Counted from the first letter of the stretch, positions 51,657-61,081 are shown. The stretch is DNA of 64,000 nucleotides from Deltaproteobacteria bacterium HGW-Deltaproteobacteria-6 (GCA_002840435.1 PHAT01000001.1:718979-782978), one strand, 5' to 3'. Translations and numbers: made by a program. The notes: a model not told the origin generated them from the letters alone.

Positions 51657-54434
51657 TTACTCGAGTGTTTCTCTGACCTTCGCGGCAAGATCTCTTAAAG
51701 AAAACGGTTTGGAAATGAATTTTATGCCCTCATCAAGAATCCCCTGGCGCGCAATCACATCTGCCGTGTACCCCGACATATAAAGACATTTCATACCCGG
51801 TTTAATGGGGATAATCCGTTCCGACAGTTCCTTTCCGTTCATATCCGGCATCACGATATCGGTAAGCAGCAGGTCAATGTTTCCGTCATATTCTCCGACC
51901 AGTCGAACGGCCTGATCTGTTTTACTGGCCGTCAGCACCCTGTAGCCCAGTATTTCCAGCATGTCGCGGCTGAGTTTCAGCACCGATTCCTCATCCTCCA
52001 CAATTAATATCGTCTCGGTGCCGCTCTGCGCTTCCACCCCTTCCTGATGATCAGAAGATTCCATGATCGCCGCGCTGTACCGGGGAAGATAGATCCTGAA
52101 TGTTGTTCCCTGTCCCGGTTCGCTGTAGGCATTGATGAATCCGCCGTTTTGTTTCACGATTCCATAAATAGTGGCCAGCCCCAGACCTGTCCCTTGTCCG
52201 ATATTCTTGGTCGTAAAGAATGGTTCAAAGATATTGGCCAAGACTTCTTTTTCCATTCCACAACCGTCGTCGCTCATCGTCAATAAAACATATTCACCGG
52301 GAACGCATTCCGGCATGCCTGAACAGTAGGTTTCATCGCATATCTTATTGGACGTTTCGATAATGATTTTTCCCGCCATATTCATTGCGTCACGGGCATT
52401 CACCACGAGATTAACCAGAATTTGATCAACCTGGGAAGGATCAATCCTGACATTCCAGAGTTTCCGGCCCGGCATCCAGACCAGATTGATGTTCTCGCCG
52501 ATAAGTCTGTTGAGCATCTTGAGCATGCCGGTCACCATGTCGTTCATGTCCAGAACCTCGGGGCTGATCGTCTGCTTGCGGGCAAACGCCAGCAACTGAC
52601 GGGTCAGATCCGCCGACCGTTTCGCCGCGTTCATGGTGTCTTCCAGGGCATTACGGAGGAATTCAGGGGAGTCAACTTTGCGCATCGCCATTTCCGTATT
52701 GCCGATAATCACGCTGAGCATGTTGTTAAAATCATGGGCGACGCCACCGGCCAGTTGTCCGATGGCATCCATTTTCTGAGCATGGAACAGCTGCTGCTCC
52801 AGATTCTGACGATCTTCCTCCAGTCGCTTCAGATCAGTAATGTCCTGCATGCTGAAAATAGCACACGTATCTTCAGCGATTTGAATGGATCGGACGGAAT
52901 AGAGGGCGCTGCGCACCACGCCGTCCTTTCGCCGGAATTGAAACTCACGAGATAATACGTCCCGGCCAGCCTTCAATTCCTCAATCATAAAATCCCGATC
53001 AAAAGGATTGCTCCAGAAATTAATTTCATGGGAAGTTTTTCCTATAGCCTCGCTTCCCAGCCATCCGGTAACCTCTTCAAATCCTTTATTTGCATCAATA
53101 ATGAGTCCATCCTTTATTCGTGTAATGGCCATGCAGTCCGGTGTCGATATGAAGACTTTTCGGAATTTCTCTTCGGACTGGCGCAGCAGCTCTTCCGCAT
53201 GATGACGTTCCGTACTGTCCCTGCCGATTAACAATACACCTGAAGGTTTTCCATCATCCGTTAATAAAGATGCCCGGATGTCAAACGTCAACGTTTTACC
53301 CGAGGGGGGGATCAGTTCCCATTCAAAAGCCAGTGTTTCGCTGAATCCTTCGCGTCTTTTTTGCATCATTTCCTTTTGAACTGAATGCAGATGCGGCGGT
53401 GTAAAAGCCAGTAGACTCATCCCAATCAGATCAATGCCGTCCGCATAAATGAGGCTGGCTTTATTCACATACGTTATCCTGAAATCAAGATCCACGGTCA
53501 CAATTAAATCATGCGCGGTCTCGGCAAGCTGACGATACTTTTCTTCGCTCTTCTTAAGGCGTTCTTCCGCCCGCTTGCGTTCGCTGATATCCCGACACTC
53601 ACTGACAAAGCCGAACGGCGATCCGTCTTCATTACGCAAAACACCGCCGGTCACCTCAAAAGGAACTTTCCTTCCGCCTTTCATGATCATTTGATATTCA
53701 CTTGGCCCCTGCTTACGCCCCTCCATGACCAGGGATATATTTTGAATCAGCCTTTCCTGGTCTTCGGAAGCTATGAACATGAGCAGGTTCTGCCCTTCAA
53801 GTTGCTCGCGGCTGTACCCACTGAACTGAAGGGTGTAGTCGTTTACATAAAGAATCTTGCCGTCAAGGTCGGTGCGGGCAATCATATCGGGAATCGTGTT
53901 AACCAGTCTGGTATAAACCTCCTCACTTTTCCGCAGGGCTTCTTCCGCAAGCTTTCGCTCAGTGACATCCCGCGACACACCATGAAGTCCGGTCAAAACG
54001 CCCTGGTCATTGCGAAGGCCGCCAATGGTTGTCTCGAACCAGCGGGTTGACCCGTTTTTATGATAATATTCCAGGATCAGGGTTACTTTTCTGTCGGGAT
54101 CCGCATGACCCTGTTGTTCGAGGGCAAGCTCCCCGGCCAGAGTCTCGATCGCAAGCGTCCATGACTCCGGTGTCATTTGCTCCTCGACAGTCAGAGGGAT
54201 TTGATCTTCCTGGTTGAACCCGAGCACTGTTCGCGCGGAGGGGGTAATATAGAGCGTCTGCAAATTCATGTCGGTGATCCATACGACATCGGTCATTTTC
54301 TCCGTTAGAAGCCTGTATTTTTTTTCGCTTTCCCGCAACTCCGCGTGGAGTCTTCCGGCCTCCGCAGCTTCTTTTTCAAGCACTTTTATTCTTTGTTCCA
54401 GATCATGATAGGCGGGTTTTTTATTCATGGACAT
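51657..54434 (-). CDS. Soluble multi-PAS hybrid histidine kinase with receiver domain
   Basis: 925 residues. A short coiled coil leads into four PAS/PAC units (about 35-160, 170-290, 295-412, 420-540), then HisKA with phospho-acceptor His567 in VAHDFNNMLSVIIGNTEM, a HATPase domain (NLVVNARDAM, SDDGCGMEKE, GQGTGLGLATIYG), and a C-terminal receiver with Asp859 in LLLTDIVMPD. No membrane segments, so the signal is cytosolic; PAS domains could bind heme, flavin or a metabolite. Kinase and receiver regions are very similar to those of the divergent gene at 54810. Output regulator not encoded here. Confidence 0.93.
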   Translation of the reverse strand: MSMNKKPAYHDLEQRIKVLEKEAAEAGRLHAELRESEKKYRLLTEKMTDVVWITDMNLQTLYITPSARTVLGFNQEDQIPLTVEEQMTPESWTLAIETLAGELALEQQGHADPDRKVTLILEYYHKNGSTRWFETTIGGLRNDQGVLTGLHGVSRDVTERKLAEEALRKSEEVYTRLVNTIPDMIARTDLDGKILYVNDYTLQFSGYSREQLEGQNLLMFIASEDQERLIQNISLVMEGRKQGPSEYQMIMKGGRKVPFEVTGGVLRNEDGSPFGFVSECRDISERKRAEERLKKSEEKYRQLAETAHDLIVTVDLDFRITYVNKASLIYADGIDLIGMSLLAFTPPHLHSVQKEMMQKRREGFSETLAFEWELIPPSGKTLTFDIRASLLTDDGKPSGVLLIGRDSTERHHAEELLRQSEEKFRKVFISTPDCMAITRIKDGLIIDANKGFEEVTGWLGSEAIGKTSHEINFWSNPFDRDFMIEELKAGRDVLSREFQFRRKDGVVRSALYSVRSIQIAEDTCAIFSMQDITDLKRLEEDRQNLEQQLFHAQKMDAIGQLAGGVAHDFNNMLSVIIGNTEMAMRKVDSPEFLRNALEDTMNAAKRSADLTRQLLAFARKQTISPEVLDMNDMVTGMLKMLNRLIGENINLVWMPGRKLWNVRIDPSQVDQILVNLVVNARDAMNMAGKIIIETSNKICDETYCSGMPECVPGEYVLLTMSDDGCGMEKEVLANIFEPFFTTKNIGQGTGLGLATIYGIVKQNGGFINAYSEPGQGTTFRIYLPRYSAAIMESSDHQEGVEAQSGTETILIVEDEESVLKLSRDMLEILGYRVLTASKTDQAVRLVGEYDGNIDLLLTDIVMPDMNGKELSERIIPIKPGMKCLYMSGYTADVIARQGILDEGIKFISKPFSLRDLAAKVRETLE

Positions 54435-54542
54435 GGCGTCTCCAGTTGTTCGGGGAAGAGGCTGTAAGCAATCTGGAAAGACTGCTTTTTGTCATGGGTC
54501 TTAATGAAAACACCTCAGCAACAATGAATATTTGCAGTGAAA

Positions 54543-54571
54543 AGTATAGACAGGTTGGTAGGGTAAGTCAA
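54543..54571 (-). promoter_or_regulatory. Sigma-70 promoter for the 925-residue kinase
   Basis: On the minus strand TTGACT (54571-54566) and TATACT (54548-54543) are exactly 17 bases apart, giving a leader of about 100 bases before the ATG at 54434. The remaining part of the 375-bp divergent region (54572-54809) has no equally good promoter for the opposite gene and no other gene or repeat that I can see. Confidence 0.65.
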
Positions 54572-54809
54572 TTCAATAATACCTGCGCTTCGCATTGTGT
54601 CTGTTACGTTCATAATTCCTGATTCTCCATTCTATCTTTTTATGTTACATTAAAATCAACAGCCGTTCATACTTTTTGAACGCTGCAGAACCACGCTGAA
54701 AATGAGGATAAAACCGCAACCTACGGCGGCAGGAGAAACGGGGTTGGTCGATTCATAATTACATGATACGAATCCTGCACGGCTGTATAAACAAATCAGG
54801 AAATTAATC

Positions 54810-57800
54810 ATGAATAACCAGAGCGTGATGAATCTGCATTTGCTTACACTCAAATTCTCCGGAGACTCGGCGGATCTCGAGAAACCATTTCAGCGCGAAT
54901 ACTTCCGGGCTTCACTGCCCCACAATCGTGCGGCTCTGATTATCGGACTATTATTCTACTCGGCTTTCGGCATTCTCGATCTGCTGCTCATGCCGGAACA
55001 TAAATCCACGATATGGCTGATCCGCTTTGCTGTTGTCGGCCCCGCACTGATCGGGACATTTCTGTTGTCGTTTTCGAGATCGTTTCAATGGTACATAAAT
55101 CCTTTGATGACCTTCGTCTCCCTTGTGGCCGGCGGGGGAATCATCTGGATGGTCTTTATTGCTCCGCAACCGGTCAATTATTACTATTATGCGGGGGTGA
55201 TGCTCGTTTTCATATGGACCTATACCTTTGTCCGTATCCCGTTTCTCTGGGCTTCTTTCGCCGGTTGGGTGCTGGTGGTTCTCTACGAAATCTCGGCCAT
55301 CTGGATCAGCCCCACACCCTTCTCCGTTTTGATCAACAACAATTTCTTTTTTATCAGTGCGAATGTGATGGGAATGATTGCCTGTTATTCCCTGGAATAC
55401 TATGCCCGGCGTAATTTTTTTCTGATGCAGCAGACGGAAACAGACCGGGAAAGAATCAATTGCATCAATCGGGAGCTGGAAAGCCGCACGGTCGCGTATC
55501 AAATCGTCAATCGAACGCTTGAAGAGGAAATTGACGAGCGTAAAAAGATGGAGAAGAAACTGAGGGACAGCGAGGAATTTTTCCGGGAGATCACCATTAA
55601 TTCATCCGATGTCCTTTTTATTATCAATGGAAAGGGAAGCATTACTTATGTAAGTCCGTCAGTGGAGAGGATCGTCGGCTACAGACCCGACGAACTGATC
55701 GGCAAAAACAGTTTTGATTTGATTATACCTGAAGATCATTCCAGAGCCGGTAAAGATTTCGGCATGGCCCTTCTGACAAAGGAAGTTTCCATCCCCAACA
55801 ACTTCCGCATCCGGCATAAAAACGGCGCCGAACTCATCATGGAGGGTATCGGTAAGAACCTTCTCGATAATCCGGTCATTGCGGGTTTCGTGATGAATGT
55901 CCGCGATGTCACCGATCGCAAGCGGACGGAAGAATCACTTAAGGAAACCGAACAACGCTTCCGGTTGATCACAGACAATGTTCGAGACAGCGTCTGGCTT
56001 ATGGATATGAACCTGAGAACCAACTGGATTTCTCCATCCGCCGAACACAAGCGCGGTTTTACACTGGAAGAGCTTCAGAATCTTTCCCTGGAACAGCATC
56101 TTTCACCGCAATCACTTCAAACAGCTCTTGCATTGATCGAGAAAAATCTCACTCCGGACAGATTAGCAAATCATCAGGAAGATATTTCGATAAAAGCAGA
56201 ACTCGAATTCTACCGCAAGGATGGTTCCACGATGTGGGCCGATACGGTCATTACACTGCTCAGGGACGGACAAGGAATACCTGCCGGCTTTGTCGGTCTT
56301 TCCCGGGATACGACCGAACGCCGTGAAATGGAAGAAGCGCTCAGGGAAAACGAAAAAAAATACAGACTGCTGACCGAAAAAATGACCGACATCGTATGGA
56401 TTGCGGATATGAATTTGCGGACGCTCTATGTTACCCCCTCCGTCCAGACCGTACTGGGATTCACGCAGGAAGAGCGAATGCGTCAGACCATTGACCAGCA
56501 ATTTACGCCCGATTCATTGTTTTTCGGATTAGAGGCCATGGCCAGAGAGTTGACCCTTGAAGCACAGGGGCAAGGGGATCCCGAAAGAAAAGCGGTTCTT
56601 GTCCTGGAATACTATCACAAGGACGGTTCAACCCGCTGGATGGAAACGGTCATCACCGGACTTCGCAATGATCAGGGCGTTTTGACCGGTCTCCATGGTG
56701 TTTCCAGAGATGTTACCGCGCGGAAAAAGGCGGAGGATGCTCTTCAGAAAAGCGAAAAGCGATATAGAACAATCTTTGAGAGTACGGCTACGGCTAATAT
56801 CATCATCGCCGAAGACACAACCATCCTCATGGCCAATGACAATTTCGCCAACTTATGCGGGTATCCGAAGAACGAACTGGAAGGTAAGATGAGTTGGACG
56901 GTTTTCATCCATCCTGATGATCTGCAAAAAATGAAAACCTATCATAAAATACGCCGGGTCGATTCCGCACTGGCGCCCTCTTCCTATGAATTCCGATTTT
57001 TAAACCGGAAAGGCGAGATGCTGTATCTCTTTATCAGCATCGCCGTCATTCCCGAAACGAAAGAAAGCATCGCTTCTCTGGTCGACTTAACCGGAAGGAA
57101 GCAACTTGAAGTACAGCTCACTCAGGCGCAAAAGATGGAATCCGTGGGGCGCCTCGCCGGTGGCGTTGCCCATGACTTCAACAACATGCTCAGCGTAATC
57201 ATCGGCAATACGGAGATGGCCATGAACAAGATTCAATCCTCTGAACCTCTCTATAGATCGCTGCAGGAAATTATGAATGCCGGAATGCGGTCTGCCGATC
57301 TGACCCGTCAGCTGCTGGCGTTTGCCCGAAAGCAGACGATCAGTCCCAAAGTGCTGGACCTGAATGATACAGTAACCGGCATGCTCAAGATGCTCCAGAG
57401 GCTCATCGGCGAGAACATTGACCTGGTCTGGCATCCCGGTCACAACCTGTGGAAGGTGAGAATAGACCCGTCTCAACTGGACCAACTCCTGGCTAACCTG
57501 GCCGTGAATGCCCGTGATGCCATAGATAAAACAGGAAGGATCACGATCGAAACCGCCAACACCACCTGCGATGCAGCATACTGCATGGACCAGCCGGAAT
57601 GCATTCCCGGCGCGTACATTTTATTGGTCATCAGCGACAACGGCTGCGGCATGGATAAGGAAACACTTGCCAATATTTTTGAACCCTTCTTCACCACCAA
57701 GAAAGAAGGTCAGGGAACAGGTCTTGGCCTGGCTACTGTATATGGCATTGTCAAGCAGAATAACGGATTCATCAATGTGTATAGCGAGCCGGGACAGGGT

Positions 57801-58250
57801 ACAACATTCAGGATCTACCTTCCCCGCTGTATGGATAAAGACATGGAAGCAAATGATGATCAGCAGGAACCTGAAATACAGGGGGGTCATGAGACCATTC
57901 TTATTGTAGAAGATGAAGAAACCGTCTTGAAGCTCAGCAAGAATATGCTTGAACTACTAGGCTATAAAGTGCTGGCGGCCGGCAGCAAAGATCAGGCGCT
58001 GCAGTTGGCCCGCGAACACAGCCATGACATTGACTTGCTGCTCACCGATGTGGTGATGCCGAATATCAACGGAAAGGAACTGTCGGAGTTGATCATTGCC
58101 ATTAAGCCGGGTCTGAAGCGTTTGTTCATGTCCGGGTACACGGCGGATGTCATCGCGCTCCAGGGCGTACTGGACGAAGGTGTAAAATTTATTTCCAAAC
58201 CATTTACTTTAAAAGATCTCGCGACCAGGGTCAGGGAAGTGCTTGGGTAG
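54810..58250 (+). CDS. Membrane-anchored multi-PAS hybrid histidine kinase with receiver domain
   Basis: 1146 residues, AGGA eight bases before the ATG. About seven N-terminal hydrophobic helices (45-65 to 185-205) form a membrane sensor, then a coiled coil (ERINCINRELESRTVAYQ), four PAS/PAC units (about 255-375, 385-510, 515-640, 648-765), HisKA with His788 in VAHDFNNMLSVIIGNTEM, HATPase (GCGMDKETLANIFEPFFTT) and a receiver with Asp1080 in LLLTDVVMPN. The third PAS is close to the first PAS of the divergent kinase, and the catalytic half is nearly collinear with it, indicating duplication and gain of a membrane domain. Confidence 0.93.
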   Translation: MNNQSVMNLHLLTLKFSGDSADLEKPFQREYFRASLPHNRAALIIGLLFYSAFGILDLLLMPEHKSTIWLIRFAVVGPALIGTFLLSFSRSFQWYINPLMTFVSLVAGGGIIWMVFIAPQPVNYYYYAGVMLVFIWTYTFVRIPFLWASFAGWVLVVLYEISAIWISPTPFSVLINNNFFFISANVMGMIACYSLEYYARRNFFLMQQTETDRERINCINRELESRTVAYQIVNRTLEEEIDERKKMEKKLRDSEEFFREITINSSDVLFIINGKGSITYVSPSVERIVGYRPDELIGKNSFDLIIPEDHSRAGKDFGMALLTKEVSIPNNFRIRHKNGAELIMEGIGKNLLDNPVIAGFVMNVRDVTDRKRTEESLKETEQRFRLITDNVRDSVWLMDMNLRTNWISPSAEHKRGFTLEELQNLSLEQHLSPQSLQTALALIEKNLTPDRLANHQEDISIKAELEFYRKDGSTMWADTVITLLRDGQGIPAGFVGLSRDTTERREMEEALRENEKKYRLLTEKMTDIVWIADMNLRTLYVTPSVQTVLGFTQEERMRQTIDQQFTPDSLFFGLEAMARELTLEAQGQGDPERKAVLVLEYYHKDGSTRWMETVITGLRNDQGVLTGLHGVSRDVTARKKAEDALQKSEKRYRTIFESTATANIIIAEDTTILMANDNFANLCGYPKNELEGKMSWTVFIHPDDLQKMKTYHKIRRVDSALAPSSYEFRFLNRKGEMLYLFISIAVIPETKESIASLVDLTGRKQLEVQLTQAQKMESVGRLAGGVAHDFNNMLSVIIGNTEMAMNKIQSSEPLYRSLQEIMNAGMRSADLTRQLLAFARKQTISPKVLDLNDTVTGMLKMLQRLIGENIDLVWHPGHNLWKVRIDPSQLDQLLANLAVNARDAIDKTGRITIETANTTCDAAYCMDQPECIPGAYILLVISDNGCGMDKETLANIFEPFFTTKKEGQGTGLGLATVYGIVKQNNGFINVYSEPGQGTTFRIYLPRCMDKDMEANDDQQEPEIQGGHETILIVEDEETVLKLSKNMLELLGYKVLAAGSKDQALQLAREHSHDIDLLLTDVVMPNINGKELSELIIAIKPGLKRLFMSGYTADVIALQGVLDEGVKFISKPFTLKDLATRVREVLG

Positions 58251-58423
58251 ACACTTTTTTTCTGCATCTTGCCTGTCATGAAACAGCCGGGCAGGTAAAC
58301 GGCCCTCATTTATCGAACATCTGAAAATACGGATCCATCCAATTTTGATCAAGACAGCCGTCATTCAGCTCATCCGGAAACTTGCGTTCAAAAATGATAA
58401 CCCGCAGCCTGAAACCGCAACAC

Positions 58424-58462
58424 AAAACAAAAAAAGAGGTTACAGGTAATAGCGTAACCTCT
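58424..58462 (-). terminator. Terminator of the former tRNA-Pro gene
   Basis: On the minus strand AGAGGTTAC (58462-58454) pairs with GTAACCTCT (58443-58435) and is followed by a T-rich run. It lies just downstream of the tRNA fragment and is best explained as the native tRNA terminator left in place when the prophage inserted. Confidence 0.75.
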
Positions 58463-58472
58463 CGATTTTATC

Positions 58473-58520
58473 TGGTCGGGGCGGCAGGATTTGAACCTGC
58501 GACATCTTGCTCCCAAAGCA
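58473..58520 (-). tRNA. 3' fragment of tRNA-Pro(TGG): prophage attachment site
   Basis: Read on the minus strand, the sequence begins in the anticodon loop CTTTGGGA (anticodon TGG), continues through GTCGCAGGTTCAAATCCTGC (T-arm) and CGCCCCGACCA (acceptor 3' side with CCA). The 5' half (acceptor 5' strand, D-arm) is missing, and the anticodon stem is altered. Integrating elements that target tRNA genes leave such a 3' copy at one end and an intact gene at the other; orientation places the element to the right, where phage genes follow. Confidence 0.8.
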
Positions 58521-58570
58521 AAAGACCTGCTTTTTTACTATCTATTATCATTGATTTTTTTACGTTTATT

Positions 58571-59080
58571 TTGCGGCGACCCCCCTTAAATCCGCTACAA
58601 AAACAGCAAATCCACTACAAGACCCACTACACGGAACCCCGCTTTTACTTCGGAGTATTCCATGGCCTTTTCTACTCAGCGATTATCATCCTTCTGATCT
58701 TCATCCTCGCCCTCTCGTTGTCCGGCTGCACGTCCCTTGTAACCGATCTACGAAAAGAAGGCTTTGCCCTGACGCATGGGAGCTTTGAGAGGATTCCTGC
58801 AGGGCGTGAATTTTCCAGAGAATACGAGCTTAAAATAAAGGTGCATGTCGTGGATAGCCGGGTAAAGTTTAAACATCAGCCTTACCGTGGCGCGGCTATG
58901 GGTGTGATCGGGTACGCTTCCACGGGAGAACCACCTGAAATATGGGTGATCGGCAAGCAACTGCCGGACGGAACTATCATCATCAACCAGCACGTTTTAG
59001 GCCATGAACTGAACCACGTTTTAAGCTGGCAAGGCGGGGAAGTGGTTAATCCGGATAATTTGGATCAGATGGGTTACTGA
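58571..59080 (+). CDS. Prophage lipoprotein with a HELNH metallopeptidase-like motif
   Basis: About 170 residues if the TTG at 58571 is used; no in-frame ATG lies near, so the start is uncertain. A hydrophobic helix ending LALSLSGC is a lipobox. The mature protein has LTHGSFERIPAGREF, a charged central part and LGHELNHVLSWQGG, a zinc-peptidase-like HExxH. It is the only plus-strand gene of the prophage part and sits next to the attachment site, as accessory or lysis genes often do. Reading further upstream runs antisense through the tRNA fragment and is spurious. Confidence 0.55.
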   Translation: MRRPPLNPLQKQQIHYKTHYTEPRFYFGVFHGLFYSAIIILLIFILALSLSGCTSLVTDLRKEGFALTHGSFERIPAGREFSREYELKIKVHVVDSRVKFKHQPYRGAAMGVIGYASTGEPPEIWVIGKQLPDGTIIINQHVLGHELNHVLSWQGGEVVNPDNLDQMGY

Positions 59081-59280
59081 TTACCGCCTATTTTTTCCCC
59101 TGGCTTCGCGCAAATTTTCCTGAACAGCTCCATGATCGTATCAGTGGGAACTTCCGGATGCCTTATGGCTATTAGTTTTAAAATCGTAGCTGCGATGCTT
59201 GGAATCAGGAGCATGACAAAAGAAAAGTTATGCCATACCCACATCCACCATTTATCATCGAAAATATATTGAAAGTCCAT
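59074..59280 (-). CDS. Small phage membrane protein, possible holin
   Basis: 68 residues with one clear hydrophobic helix (FVMLLIPSIAATILKLIAI) flanked by a Trp-rich N-terminus and a charged tail. It overlaps the DUF1353 gene by one base and follows the transglycosylase, a position typical of holins or holin-like proteins. Assignment rests on context. Confidence 0.5.
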   Translation of the reverse strand: MDFQYIFDDKWWMWVWHNFSFVMLLIPSIAATILKLIAIRHPEVPTDTIMELFRKICAKPGEKIGGNQ

Positions 59281-59741
59281 TATGCTGCCTCCGTATCATA
59301 AATTTTCGGTTCACTTTTAGCCAGCGCAGCGCTTTCGGCAAATTCAATCACCGCGTTGTACCAACCCAAGGCCCGGCGCTCGACAATCTTCTTTTCTGCC
59401 CACTGGATAGGCTTTAAATGCCCCCATCGTTCGATCATTTTATACCCGTCATCGACTATTAACAGATACAGAAGACCGTCAAAATACTCCCTGCAGGACA
59501 TCGGAAGAAGCCCTTGCCGTATAGCCTCATAACCTCCATCATGGAAAAAAGCGCCACGCATGCAATAACGACTATCCATCGTTGGACCACTAGGCCCATC
59601 TGACGGATATCCATCTTTCAGGGTGAAAATACCATCGGGCGACATTTTCAAGTGTTTTGTCTCGAAAGCGTACCCTTTAAGGGCGGTATATACGGACCAA
59701 TCGCCCTCGACTGTGTATTTTACCCCGGAACGGTATTTCAT
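59280..59741 (-). CDS. DUF1353 phage protein
   Basis: 153 residues. DGYPSDGPSGPTMDSRYCMR and GAFFHDGGYEAIRQG are the DUF1353 core motifs. The family is common in lysis/tail regions of phages; function is not established. Overlaps the transglycosylase gene by four bases. Confidence 0.8.
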   Translation of the reverse strand: MKYRSGVKYTVEGDWSVYTALKGYAFETKHLKMSPDGIFTLKDGYPSDGPSGPTMDSRYCMRGAFFHDGGYEAIRQGLLPMSCREYFDGLLYLLIVDDGYKMIERWGHLKPIQWAEKKIVERRALGWYNAVIEFAESAALAKSEPKIYDTEAA

Positions 59742-60205
59742 TGTCCTGCCTTGTTTTTAATCATCTTTAAAAAGCCGTGGACCCGGTCAACATAAACCTG
59801 ATTAACAAGTTTTCCCCCTTTATATTTTGGGGTGCCGCAGTTATAAGCCGAAATGCCCTCATCAAGGCTTGGTGCATATTTTTTATAGCACTTCGATAAT
59901 TTCAGACATCCCCATTCAAGATTTGTTTCCGGATCCATTAATCCAGACCATGGCCCCTTATATCCAAGCTCTCTCGCTACCTGACCCATGATCTGCAGGA
60001 GCCCGAAAGATGTTGCCCGTCCTCTGGCTTCATTTTGATCTTTTAGATTCAGCGGGAAAATGTAATGCTCATAAAATGATGGTTCAAAACGTGTCGCGTC
60101 CGGTTTTCCGCTGCTTTCAGTGAGAATATGTGCTTCGACTAAGTCTGGGTCAAGCTGGTACGCCGCGGCTTTTAATTCAATAAGTTTTCGTAATTCCTGC
60201 TTCAT
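59738..60205 (-). CDS. Phage lytic transglycosylase (endolysin)
   Basis: 155 residues with an SLT-type lysozyme-like fold: catalytic Glu in HILTESSGKPDA (about residue 30), then ATSFGLLQIMGQVARELGY and ISAYNCGTPKYKGG. Cleaves peptidoglycan glycan strands for host lysis or DNA entry. No signal peptide, so release would need a holin, perhaps the 68-residue protein. Overlaps neighbours by four bases on both sides. Confidence 0.87.
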   Translation of the reverse strand: MKQELRKLIELKAAAYQLDPDLVEAHILTESSGKPDATRFEPSFYEHYIFPLNLKDQNEARGRATSFGLLQIMGQVARELGYKGPWSGLMDPETNLEWGCLKLSKCYKKYAPSLDEGISAYNCGTPKYKGGKLVNQVYVDRVHGFLKMIKNKAGQ

Positions 60206-60390
60206 GCTTTCGTATCTATCCTCTGCCCATGCATTAAGATTGATGCCCCCGCTTCAAGCCCGTTTTCGATCAGGCGTTCCCGTAAGATTGACCGTTCCTG
60301 AACCCATTCCGCTTTTTCCTGTTTTAACTGGGCGGTTTCATCATTGGAGCAACGATCATTGAATGGGCAAAAAGCACATAGGGCGTTCAT
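60202..60390 (-). CDS. Small cysteine-containing phage protein
   Basis: 62 residues. The N-terminus MNALCAFCPFNDRCSND has a CxxCxxxxxxC pattern that could bind a metal, followed by a coiled-coil helix (QLKQEKAEWVQERSILRERL). Overlaps both neighbours by four bases. Function unknown. Confidence 0.55.
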   Translation of the reverse strand: MNALCAFCPFNDRCSNDETAQLKQEKAEWVQERSILRERLIENGLEAGASILMHGQRIDTKA

Positions 60391-60716
60391 TTTTTTATCC
60401 TTCGATCAAGACTCTCAATCTTTTCTGCCGTTGTTTTTGTGTTGGATTCAATTTTGTCCAGGCTTTGTTTTATATAAAAGAGGGCCGTCTCCACTTGAAC
60501 AAGCCGGACTTCCTGCGCATCGTTTTTTAATTGCTGTTCTTTAATTATTGAGATTTGGTCTTTCATTTGGCTGTAAACAACTGAGGCAAAGCCAACCAGA
60601 AGGACGCCGACAATGGATAAAAGTATCGCAACGAATAGGCTGTTTCTTACAGGTGGATCTACCTGTTTAGTTTCCACTAACATATTACAATCGCCGTCAT
60701 GTCGTTTTGGTGTCAT
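60387..60716 (-). CDS. Single-pass phage membrane protein with coiled coil
   Basis: 109 residues (or 98 from the internal Met). One transmembrane helix (SLFVAILLSIVGVLLVGFAS), then a long coiled coil to the C-terminus. The layout is like spanin or Rz-type lysis helpers, but no specific match is seen. Part of the lysis module. Confidence 0.55.
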   Translation of the reverse strand: MTPKRHDGDCNMLVETKQVDPPVRNSLFVAILLSIVGVLLVGFASVVYSQMKDQISIIKEQQLKNDAQEVRLVQVETALFYIKQSLDKIESNTKTTAEKIESLDRRIKK

Positions 60717-60736
60717 GATACCAATCCCCCTTATTT

Positions 60737-61069
60737 TTATTCAAACCTCGCTTTAATTTCCGCCCTTTTTGCAATCCATTCCTGATGCCTTGCTTCTGCA
60801 TCCGCATCCTCTGCCGCAAGTAATGCTTTCCACTCGATGTAAAGCGGATCGGCTTCGGTTTTATAAGCCTGCCGCTTCCTAATGACCACCTGAGCCGCTT
60901 CATAATCAGCCGCCAGAGAGTCATAGTTCGCTATGATGCCGGCAACTATGGCGTTGTTGGCTTCCGTGTTGTAATCCTCGCTTTTCCAACAGAATTCGAT
61001 TCCGGATAGAAAAAAATATTCCGGATTGATTCGCTGGGCTATTAATTGGCATAAAATATCTTTATCCAT
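60737..61069 (-). CDS. Phage protein, unknown (tail-fibre-adjacent)
   Basis: 110 residues, mostly helical with alanine-rich segments (NAIVAGIIANYDSLAADYEA) and WKALLAAEDADAEARHQEW. Preceded by GGAG. Lies right after the tail-fibre-like gene, where assembly chaperones are often encoded, but no chaperone motif is recognisable. Confidence 0.55.
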   Translation of the reverse strand: MDKDILCQLIAQRINPEYFFLSGIEFCWKSEDYNTEANNAIVAGIIANYDSLAADYEAAQVVIRKRQAYKTEADPLYIEWKALLAAEDADAEARHQEWIAKRAEIKARFE

Positions 61070-61081
61070 TTTTGCTCTCCT

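Noticed and set aside
54435-54809. Possible small gene or repeat between the two kinases
   Set aside because: Only short frames without ribosome-binding sites are present; the region is best seen as a divergent promoter region.
58382-58570. Long open frame upstream of the prophage lipoprotein, containing the phrase GAAGFEPATS
   Set aside because: This phrase is the antisense reading of a tRNA 3' end (here the tRNA-Pro fragment), a well-known artefact; there is no ribosome-binding site at its ATG.
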